A stretch of 5,935 nt of DNA from an uncultured Prevotellaceae bacterium (GTDB taxonomy: Bacteria > Bacteroidota > Bacteroidia > Bacteroidales > Bacteroidaceae), in contig CAMPCG010000191.1 in NCBI GenBank assembly GCA_946644025.1, positions 1-5,935 on the forward strand, given 5' to 3'. The position numbers and the translations under genes were made by a program. Positions 1 to 5,299 of this stretch are shown in pieces. The stretch's first letter is position 1, and every line of letters starts with the position of its first letter. The notes beneath the pieces were generated by a model that ran no database searches, was not told the origin of the DNA, and saw only the letters and a list, made by a program, of their open reading frames with translations.

Positions 1-2
1 CC

Positions 3-260
3 GCCATGGACGAGCTGCGACAGCAGGGACACAAGGTGGCACTGGCACAGTTCAAGTACCTGAACCCCCTGCCCAAGAACACCGCCGACGTGCTCTCGCG
101 CTACAAGAAGGTCGTGGTGGCCGAACAGAACATGGGTCAGCTGGCAGCCTACCTGCGCATGAAAGTGGACCACTTCACGCCCTACCAGTTCAACCAGGTG
201 AAGGGACAGCCCTTCGTGGTAGAAGAACTCACAAATTATTTCAAAGCGATAGTTTCCTAA
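3..260 (+). CDS. korA: 2-oxoglutarate (2-oxoacid):ferredoxin oxidoreductase subunit alpha, C-terminal end (partial)
   Basis: This is the last 85 codons of a gene that begins before the window; the reading frame is open to the left edge, so the ATG at position 6 is internal and not a start. The visible protein is the C-terminal domain of the alpha (or fused gamma-alpha) subunit of a 2-oxoacid:ferredoxin oxidoreductase. The segments FKYLNPLPKN and VVAEQNMGQLAAYLR are characteristic of this domain in KorA-type proteins. The enzyme oxidatively decarboxylates 2-oxoglutarate to succinyl-CoA in the cytoplasm and passes electrons to ferredoxin. The gene for the beta subunit follows after 16 bases, which supports both the identification and co-transcription. 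The substrate is assigned from family resemblance and gene pairing; another 2-oxoacid cannot be excluded from this fragment. Confidence 0.88.
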   Translation, partial: AMDELRQQGHKVALAQFKYLNPLPKNTADVLSRYKKVVVAEQNMGQLAAYLRMKVDHFTPYQFNQVKGQPFVVEELTNYFKAIVS

Positions 261-276
261 AAAGATTATAATAACA

Positions 277-1284
277 ATGAGCACATATACAGCACAAGAC
301 TTTAAGAAAGGGCAGCCGCGCTGGTGTCCTGGATGCGGCGACCACTTCTTCCTGGCATCGCTCCACAAGGCACTGGCCGAGATTGGCGTGGCACCCAAGG
401 ACATCGCCGTCATCAGCGGAATAGGCTGCAGCAGCCGTCTGCCGCACTACATGGCCACCTACGGCATGAACACTATCCACGGCCGCGCGGCCGCCATCGC
501 CACGGGAGCGAAGGTAGCCAACCCCAACCTCACCGTGTGGCAGGTGAGCGGCGACGGCGACGGACTGGCCATCGGAGGCAACCACTTCATACACGCCAAC
601 CGACGCAACATCGACCTGAACATGATTCTGCTCAACAACCGCATCTACGGTCTCACCAAGGGCCAGTACTCGCCCACCTCGCCCCGAGGATTCGTCTCGA
701 AATCGAGTCCCTACGGCACCGTCGAGGATCCCTTCCGCCCGGCAGAGCTCTGCTTCGGCGCCCGCGGACACTTCTTCGCACGCTGCGTGGCCACCGACGC
801 CAAGGGCACCGTGGAGGTGCTGCAGGCTGCCTATAGGCACAAGGGAGCATCGGTGACCGAGGTGCTGCAGAACTGCGTCATCTTCAACGACCACTGCCAC
901 GACATTGTCTACAACAACGAGGGACGCAAGAAGAACGCCATCTACGTGCGCCACGGAGAGAAGCTCACGTTCGGCGAGAACAATGAGTACGGACTGGTGC
1001 AGCAGGGATTCGGCCTGAAGGTGGTCACCATCGGGCAGGACGGCTACACCCTCGACGACGTGCTCACACACGATGCCCACTGCGAGGACAACACCCTGCA
1101 GCTGAAGCTCGCCATGATGACGCCCGAGGACGGATTCCCCATAGCACTCGGAGTCATACGCGACGTAGACGCCCCCACGTACAACGACGCCGTACACCAG
1201 CAGATAGCGGAAGTCTCCAGCCAGAAGAAATACCACAACTTCGCCGAACTGCTCGAGACCAACGACACCTGGGAGGTAAAATAA
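277..1284 (+). CDS. korB: 2-oxoglutarate (2-oxoacid):ferredoxin oxidoreductase subunit beta
   Basis: A complete 335-residue protein of normal length for the thiamine-diphosphate-binding beta subunit. CPGCGDH at residues 17-23 provides Cys17 and Cys20. With Cys51 (GIGCSSR) and Cys200 (VLQNCVIFND), these match the four cysteines that hold a 4Fe-4S cluster in KorB/OFOR beta subunits. The ThDP-Mg motif is intact: GDGD at 92-95 and NN at 120-121, with 25 residues between GDG and NN. YGLTKGQYSPTS (124-135) is also typical. With KorA it converts 2-oxoglutarate and CoA to succinyl-CoA, CO2 and reduced ferredoxin, serving the TCA branch or its reductive direction in anaerobes. The start is the ATG after an A-rich leader with no Shine-Dalgarno, as is usual in Bacteroidetes. 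Specificity for 2-oxoglutarate over other 2-oxoacids is inference. Confidence 0.95.
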   Translation: MSTYTAQDFKKGQPRWCPGCGDHFFLASLHKALAEIGVAPKDIAVISGIGCSSRLPHYMATYGMNTIHGRAAAIATGAKVANPNLTVWQVSGDGDGLAIGGNHFIHANRRNIDLNMILLNNRIYGLTKGQYSPTSPRGFVSKSSPYGTVEDPFRPAELCFGARGHFFARCVATDAKGTVEVLQAAYRHKGASVTEVLQNCVIFNDHCHDIVYNNEGRKKNAIYVRHGEKLTFGENNEYGLVQQGFGLKVVTIGQDGYTLDDVLTHDAHCEDNTLQLKLAMMTPEDGFPIALGVIRDVDAPTYNDAVHQQIAEVSSQKKYHNFAELLETNDTWEVK

Positions 1285-1289
1285 AAGAG

Positions 1290-1352
1290 GAAAAGTTGAA
1301 AAGTTGAAATATAATTGCTGCGCCAGACAGCCTTTCAACTTTTCAACTTTTC
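1290..1352 (+). terminator. Large inverted repeat after korB, possible transcription terminator
   Basis: Arms 1290-1309 and 1333-1352 are perfect 20-base reverse complements, each made of two AAAAGTTG (or CAACTTTT) octamers. The 23-base loop contains a second small stem, GCTG (1317-1320) pairing with CAGC (1328-1331). The structure starts six bases after the korB stop and is followed by T-rich sequence to about 1388. Position and T-rich tail suit an intrinsic terminator for korAB, but the stem is AT-rich and lacks the usual GC core. It could instead be a repeat-derived hairpin that protects the mRNA end. The pairing is seen directly; the function is inferred. Confidence 0.5.
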
Positions 1353-1359
1353 ATCTTTC
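1336..1359. repeat. CAACTTTT octamer repeat, three copies
   Basis: Two perfect CAACTTTT units (1336-1343, 1344-1351) and a degenerate third, CATCTTTC (1352-1359), followed by a further related AATAGCTTTT. The first two units form the right arm of the inverted repeat after korB. The left arm has two units in the opposite orientation (1291-1298, 1299-1306). The same octamer recurs at 1687-1718. Confidence 0.75.
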
Positions 1360-1392
1360 AATAGCTTTTCATTATTTTTAATTTCTCAATCC

Positions 1393-1423
1393 TTGGCCGT
1401 TTCGTTCTTTTTGCGTACATTTG
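1393..1423 (+). promoter_or_regulatory. Bacteroidetes-type sigma-ABfr promoter for the small membrane protein
   Basis: A -33 element TTG (1393-1395) is followed after 20 bases by TACATTTG (1416-1423), a full match to the TAnnTTTG -7 consensus of Bacteroidetes primary-sigma promoters. Transcription would start around 1427-1431, giving a leader of about 25-30 bases before the ATG at 1456. It lies after the korB hairpin and so separates the downstream genes from korAB. Confidence 0.72.
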
Positions 1424-1439
1424 CACCCGAAATGCAAAT
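1419..1439. promoter_or_regulatory. 7-bp inverted repeat over the promoter -7 box and start region
   Basis: ATTTGCA (1419-1425) and TGCAAAT (1433-1439) are perfect reverse complements around a 7-base spacer. The left arm includes the last five bases of the -7 box and the spacer covers the expected transcription start. This placement would suit an operator for a dimeric repressor, or a small stem at the mRNA 5' end. With arms this short in AT-rich DNA, chance is a real alternative. Confidence 0.35.
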
Positions 1440-1455
1440 TCTGCGCTAAAGCAAC

Positions 1456-1650
1456 ATGACAGAAACGCTCTTAGTAAGCATCCTCCTCTTAGCCATAGCA
1501 ATGGCCTGCCTTTGTGTGAAGCTCATCTTCAGGCCGGGCAGCCATTTCTCGTCTATGCACATACACGACTCCAAGGCCATGCAGGAGAGGGGCATACACT
1601 GCGTCATGGACCAGGACAGGGAAGAGCGGGGGAAAACATTAAAAAGATAA
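1456..1650 (+). CDS. Small single-pass membrane protein, conserved Bacteroidales hypothetical
   Basis: A 64-residue protein. Residues 4-25 form one hydrophobic helix (LLVSILLLAIAMACLCV at 5-21), followed by Lys22 and Arg26 and a polar tail that should face the cytoplasm by the positive-inside rule. The tail contains GSHFSSMHIHDSKAMQERGI (28-47), then Cys49 and a charged end, DREERGKTLKR. I recall small Bacteroidales membrane proteins with the same layout: hydrophobic helix, then a segment like HxxxNKxMRxRGIxC, then a charged end. That resemblance is from memory and the function is unknown. Expression is supported by the well-placed promoter at 1393-1423. The gene lies between korB and an OmpH-like lipoprotein gene; 68 bases separate it from the latter, so the two may share a transcript. 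Confidence 0.7.
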   Translation: MTETLLVSILLLAIAMACLCVKLIFRPGSHFSSMHIHDSKAMQERGIHCVMDQDREERGKTLKR

Positions 1651-1686
1651 AAACACCCCCACGACACCCGACACCCAATATTCTTT

Positions 1687-1718
1687 CAACTTTTAAACTT
1701 TTCAACTTTTAAGCTTTT
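1687..1718. repeat. Four tandem octamers ending exactly at a start codon
   Basis: Units are CAACTTTT (1687-1694), AAACTTTT (1695-1702), CAACTTTT (1703-1710) and AAGCTTTT (1711-1718). The next base is the A of the ATG of the lipoprotein gene. The array therefore occupies the whole ribosome-contact region of the leader, and no purine-rich Shine-Dalgarno is present. The same octamer builds the inverted repeat after korB. Confidence 0.8.
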
Positions 1719-2330
1719 ATGAACATTCTACGCGCAATGACGCTTGTGGCCGCCGCCACACTGATTACCTCGTGCAACAACCAGGCTCCTAAGATGGACG
1801 ACCAGCCCGTGGCCGCAGAAGACAGCGGTATGACTCAGGGCATGAACATCGCCTTCATCGAGATTGATACGCTCACCTCGCAATATGAGTTTGCCAAGCA
1901 GACCACACTCGAGCTGGAGAAGAAGAGCACCAACGCCCGCAACACCATCCAGGCCAAGACGCAGCAGCTGGAGAAAAACGTCGCCGCCTTCCAGCAGAAG
2001 CTGCAGAGCAACGCCTTCACCAGCCGTGAGCAGGCAGAAAGCGCACAGGCAGCACTGCAGCGCGAGCAGAACAACCTCGTAGCCCTCCAGCAGCGCCTCG
2101 AGGCCGAGCTGGCCAACGAGCAGCAGAAATTCCTCGAAGCCTTCCAGGACAGCCTCGACCACTTCCTCGGCGACTATAACGCCGACAAGAAGTACGACCT
2201 CATCCTCAACAAGGGCGCCATACTCCACGCCAGCAAGCGCTTCGACATCACCGAGGAGGTCGTCAACGGCATGAACCGCCGCTACAAGAAGGACTCCGCC
2301 GCAAAGCCCGACACCACGAAGACGAAGTAA
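1719..2330 (+). CDS. OmpH/Skp-family periplasmic lipoprotein
   Basis: A 203-residue protein with a lipoprotein signal: a short hydrophobic segment (7-18) ending in lipobox LITSC, with Cys19 as the lipidated residue. A polar linker (20-41) follows. The OmpH/Skp domain begins at about 43 with IAFIEIDTLTSQYEFAK, the equivalent of the usual IAYV-D-D-L segment. A long Gln/Glu/Ala-rich coiled coil (about 58-145) and a C-terminal part with YDLILNKGAILHASKRFDITEEVVNGMNRRY, typical of the family, complete it. The tail is Lys/Asp/Thr-rich and probably disordered. Family members chaperone outer-membrane proteins through the periplasm; a membrane-anchored version is common in Bacteroidetes. The ATG chosen gives a complete signal sequence. 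Whether it is a true chaperone or another coiled-coil envelope lipoprotein cannot be decided here. Confidence 0.88.
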   Translation: MNILRAMTLVAAATLITSCNNQAPKMDDQPVAAEDSGMTQGMNIAFIEIDTLTSQYEFAKQTTLELEKKSTNARNTIQAKTQQLEKNVAAFQQKLQSNAFTSREQAESAQAALQREQNNLVALQQRLEAELANEQQKFLEAFQDSLDHFLGDYNADKKYDLILNKGAILHASKRFDITEEVVNGMNRRYKKDSAAKPDTTKTK

Positions 2331-2349
2331 GCGGCCCCTTCACCGCGTG

Positions 2350-2437
2350 TCGTAATATCGTTATATCGCCACCTCGTTATATCGTTATATCGTAATATCG
2401 TTATATCGCCACCTCGTTACCTCGTTACCTCGTAATT
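2350..2437. repeat. Tandem array of eleven 8-bp units (TCGTTATA type)
   Basis: Eleven consecutive octamers all begin with TCG. In order they are TCGTAATA, TCGTTATA, TCGCCACC, TCGTTATA, TCGTTATA, TCGTAATA, TCGTTATA, TCGCCACC, TCGTTACC, TCGTTACC, TCGTAATT. There is a higher-order 40-base period: 2350-2379 and 2390-2419 are identical over 30 bases. The array fills most of the gap between the lipoprotein and transporter genes. It is not coding in any convincing way, since 8 is not a multiple of 3 and no gene-like frame crosses it. Confidence 0.9.
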
Positions 2438-2451
2438 GGGCGTTGGGCGTT
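2438..2451. repeat. Two tandem 7-bp units (GGGCGTT)
   Basis: GGGCGTT occurs at 2438-2444 and again at 2445-2451, directly after the 8-bp array. It is followed by AACCTTTT (2454-2461), which resembles the CAACTTTT octamers seen elsewhere in the window. With only two copies, chance is possible. Confidence 0.6.
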
Positions 2452-2480
2452 TTAACCTTTTACTTTTAAAGTATTCAAGA

Positions 2481-3851
2481 GTGACGCTGATTATAGTCCT
2501 GATGCTCCTGCTGAGCTACCTGCTCATTGCCACCGGCCACCTGACGGGGGTGAACAAGGCCGCCATAGCCATGTTCCTCGCCGCCATAGGATGGGTCGTG
2601 TACATCTGCTGGGGACAGGACTTCGTCAACATGCTCCACCCCGGCCAGTATGCCGAGTTTCTCGCCGGACGCGAGCCCACCACCGAGACAGTCAAGGAGT
2701 TTATCTACGACAGCGTCTTCCTCAAGTACGTGGGCAAGGCCGCAGCCATCGTCATGTACCTGCTCGCCACGATGTCCATCATCGAGATACTCAACAATAA
2801 CGGCTGCTTCGACTTCGTCAGCGAATGGATTCGCACACGCAACCCCAACCGCCTTCTGTGGACCATCACACTGGCCACGTTCATCCTCTCCGCCAATCTT
2901 GACAACCTCACGACGACCATCGTCATGCTCGTCATCATGCACCAGATTGTCAAGAGCCGGCCGCAGCGTATGCTCATCGGGTCCGCCATCGTCCTGGCAG
3001 CCGTCTGCGGAGGATGCTTCACCGTCATCGGCGACCCCACCGGACTGCTGCTCTGGGCCAACGGAGCCGTCACCGCCACCCGTTTCTCCGCCTATCTCGC
3101 CCTGCCGGCACTCGCAGCCTGGGTAGTGCCCACACTGCTCATCAGCCGCCAGCTGCCCCCGCGCATCGACATCGAGTGGCAGATGGCCCCCTACCGTGGC
3201 GACGACACCCGCCTCAACCGCTGGCAGCGCATACTCATGCTCGTCGTCGCAATCGGCGGACTGTGGTTCGTCCCCACCTTCCTCAGCATCACCCGCCTGC
3301 CAGCGTTCCTTGGAGCACTGTGCGTGCTCTCCGTGCTGTGGGTCGTCAACGAAGCCTTCAACCGCAAGCTCGACAATGCCGACCAGATGTCGCAGCGGCG
3401 CATCCCGCGCGTCATCCAGTACCAGGCCATCCAGCAGATGCTCTTCGTCATGGGTGTCATGCTCGGCATAGGCGTCGTCACCGAGACTGGCGTGCTCACC
3501 GAAGTGGCCGACTGGATTGACAAGACCATCGACTCGCTGTGGGTCGTAGGCATTGTCAGCGGACTGCTCAGTTCGGCCGTAGACTCGTTTATGATTGCCG
3601 TCAGCGACATCTCCCTCTACGACGTGTGGAACGCTGGCGACTATGCCCGCGACGGTGCCTACTGGAAAGTCATCGCCTATTGTACCGCAATAGGCGGCTG
3701 CCTGCTCTCCATCGGCAACATCAGCGGCGTTGCGCTGATGAAGATGGAGCACATCCACCTGGGCTGGTACGTGAAGAACATCACGCCCAAGGTGTTAGCG
3801 GGATTCGCCATCGGTCTGGCTATTCTCTACGCCGAGACTGTCTTTTTCTAA
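2481..3851 (+). CDS. NhaD-family (SLC13-like) sodium:proton antiporter-type membrane transporter
   Basis: A 456-residue inner-membrane protein with about 12 hydrophobic segments. Family marks are the start MTLIIVLMLLLSYLLIA...NKAAIA, SANLDNLTTTIVM (137-149) and GGCFTVIGDPTG (177-188), matching the NhaD SxNLDN and GGxxTxIGD signatures. NhaD proteins exchange Na+ or Li+ for H+. The frame stays open back to a TTG at 2436, but that would start inside the repeats and add a non-conserved stretch. I chose GTG 2481 because the protein then begins as NhaD homologues do; ATG 2502 is the next option. TACTTTTA (2461-2468) is a weak -7 candidate. The second signature, normally SSxxDNxP, is SSAVDSFM here (364-371), so transport activity or ion choice may differ. 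The 3' end overlaps the convergent DHHW gene. Confidence 0.85.
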   Translation: MTLIIVLMLLLSYLLIATGHLTGVNKAAIAMFLAAIGWVVYICWGQDFVNMLHPGQYAEFLAGREPTTETVKEFIYDSVFLKYVGKAAAIVMYLLATMSIIEILNNNGCFDFVSEWIRTRNPNRLLWTITLATFILSANLDNLTTTIVMLVIMHQIVKSRPQRMLIGSAIVLAAVCGGCFTVIGDPTGLLLWANGAVTATRFSAYLALPALAAWVVPTLLISRQLPPRIDIEWQMAPYRGDDTRLNRWQRILMLVVAIGGLWFVPTFLSITRLPAFLGALCVLSVLWVVNEAFNRKLDNADQMSQRRIPRVIQYQAIQQMLFVMGVMLGIGVVTETGVLTEVADWIDKTIDSLWVVGIVSGLLSSAVDSFMIAVSDISLYDVWNAGDYARDGAYWKVIAYCTAIGGCLLSIGNISGVALMKMEHIHLGWYVKNITPKVLAGFAIGLAILYAETVFF

Positions 3852-5255
3852 GTTTTTCTGGGAGACCACCGCCGAGTCGGGCGCCAATGCGTGTCCGGCG
3901 CTGTCGGCATGTACCGCCGTGGTGTCGGGTCGGTGGTAGACGCCGTTCGTCTGGGTGAGGAAGCGGTTGTAGTTGCGGTAGGTGTAGGAGGAGTACGCCT
4001 TGAAGATGTTGTTGGCAAAGAGTATGTCGGTAATGGCGTTGTCGCGTACATATTCCACCATGTTCTTCGTGAAGTAGCGCGAGTCGATGACGTGAATCTC
4101 CTCGAAGGAGTAGAAGAGGAACCCAGGCAGCGCGTTTCCGAAGCTGTCCTTGAGGATGATGAGGCGCCGCCCGTTCTTTGTCGCCGTGACCACCTTCGTC
4201 AGCTTCGTGTCGCCGCCCATGAAGGTGCAGTAGGCCCCGGCGTTCCCGTCTCTGTAATGGAAGAAGAATCGGCTCTTGTAGGGCCGTCCCACGCCTACGA
4301 CGCGGTAGCTCTCGTCGATGGCGTAGTTGATGTAGGTGGTCTCGTAGCTCACCTCCGTAGGCACGTAGTAGACGAAGTCCTCGGGGGCGTTCTTGATGGC
4401 GATGTCCTGCGAATAGCCATACATACTGCCCACGTAGCCGTGTACCACGCGCTGCTCGTAGCCGTCGGCCAGTTCTCGGAAGGGCACCTGGGCCACCTCG
4501 GCAAACTTACGGGCGGCATAGTAGGCCCCGAGCGGCGCCCAGTGGTGGTCGGTGCGCAGGTAGATGTCCTCGGCGGCGTGCTCCTGCAGGGTGTAGTAGA
4601 CATCGACCATCTTGACCCCGGGCGAGAGGTGGGCAATGACATTGTCGATGGTGGGTCTCTGCGGATTGCTTCGCTTGCGGGCTTTCTCGGGGCAGTAGAA
4701 CTCCACACTTGTGGGGATGACCATGCAGTAGACGTTCACGTCGGGAAAGGTGTCCTTGTAGAGGTTGGCCGACCGTGCATAGCCCACGCAGCCACGTCCA
4801 CTGCCGCCGTAGGCCATCAGTGCCCGCACGTTGGCGCCCTGGCCCACGATGAGGATGCCGTTGTTGGCAATCTTGGCGTTCTCCTCGAGCGTGAGCTCAT
4901 GGGGCAGCTCGGCCTCCTCGTCCAACTCCTCAACGTCGTCGGTCTCTACTTCCTCATCGGGCTTGCTGGCCGAGGCGTGAAACGTCACGTTGTCCTCGCC
5001 CAGGTCGAGGTGCTCCAGGTCTTTCACCATCATGCTGAACTGCATGAAGCGGTCGCGGAAGGGCTCGCTGTCGCTATACCACGAGGACACCTGGCTGGTG
5101 AACGACCCGTCGGCAAGGCCCTCGGGCGTGAACTGCGGGAAGGTGGCCAGCTCGCGTTTCTCCAGTTCGGAGAACCACGGGCGCGGAAAGGTGTTGAACA
5201 CGACGGCCAGCAATGTGAACGCCAGGCCTATGGCGACGATATACAGTTTCTGCAT
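3795..5255 (-). CDS. DHHW-family protein (AlgX/AlgJ-like, SGNH-fold envelope protein)
   Basis: A 486-residue protein with an N-terminal signal anchor (4-20), then FSELEKRELATFP (28-40), the conserved opening of the family. The DHHW motif is at 236-239 within YLRTDHHWAPLGAYYAA. A likely nucleophile, Ser371, lies in LKDSFGNA (368-375). DxH plus Ser is the catalytic layout of AlgX/AlgJ-type O-acetyltransferases, which act outside the inner membrane on exported polysaccharide. An acidic stretch (about 99-120) looks like a flexible insertion. Residues 440-486 form a polar, probably disordered tail, and its last 18 residues are encoded within the end of the opposing transporter gene. The start is ATG at 5255, preceded by GAAAAGGAA. 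A paralogue lies 44 bases upstream. The polysaccharide substrate is unknown, and enzymatic activity is inferred from the family. Confidence 0.88.
   Translation of the reverse strand: MQKLYIVAIGLAFTLLAVVFNTFPRPWFSELEKRELATFPQFTPEGLADGSFTSQVSSWYSDSEPFRDRFMQFSMMVKDLEHLDLGEDNVTFHASASKPDEEVETDDVEELDEEAELPHELTLEENAKIANNGILIVGQGANVRALMAYGGSGRGCVGYARSANLYKDTFPDVNVYCMVIPTSVEFYCPEKARKRSNPQRPTIDNVIAHLSPGVKMVDVYYTLQEHAAEDIYLRTDHHWAPLGAYYAARKFAEVAQVPFRELADGYEQRVVHGYVGSMYGYSQDIAIKNAPEDFVYYVPTEVSYETTYINYAIDESYRVVGVGRPYKSRFFFHYRDGNAGAYCTFMGGDTKLTKVVTATKNGRRLIILKDSFGNALPGFLFYSFEEIHVIDSRYFTKNMVEYVRDNAITDILFANNIFKAYSSYTYRNYNRFLTQTNGVYHRPDTTAVHADSAGHALAPDSAVVSQKNLEKDSLGVENSQTDGESR
4537..4572. repeat. 36-bp direct repeat, copy 1 (DHHW motif region)
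   Basis: This stretch is identical to 5889-5924 over 36 bases, at an offset of 1352. On the minus strand both encode EDIYLRTDHHWAPL or nearly all of it. It is shared coding sequence of two paralogues, not an independent element. The absence of silent changes over 36 bases points to strong constraint, a fairly recent duplication, or gene conversion. Confidence 0.8.
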
Positions 5256-5299
5256 TTCCTTTTCAGATTTTGGAACCTCTTACTTTCATCCGCCCACAC

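Noticed and set aside
241..1338. Long minus-strand open frame opposite korB (365 codons)
   Set aside because: korB is certain on the + strand. The antisense product is rich in Val, Gly, Glu and His without domains or motifs, as expected from the complement of GC-rich codons.
1512..1712. Overlapping plus-strand frame of 66 codons across the small membrane protein and its downstream gap
   Set aside because: It starts inside the membrane protein gene, runs into the octamer repeats and has no hydrophobic helix or family resemblance. The 1456-1650 frame has a promoter and a sensible membrane-protein layout.
2350..2437. CRISPR array
   Set aside because: The units are 8 bp and directly adjacent, with no unique spacers of 25-40 bases.
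2436..2480. TTG at 2436 as start of the transporter
   Set aside because: It lies in the repeat array, and the added 15 residues are encoded by repeat and AT-rich sequence. The GTG at 2481 gives the N-terminus expected of the family.
2475..3758. Long minus-strand open frame opposite the transporter gene (427 codons)
   Set aside because: The product is Asp/Gly/His-rich with no recognisable domain and is a mirror of hydrophobic codons of the transporter.
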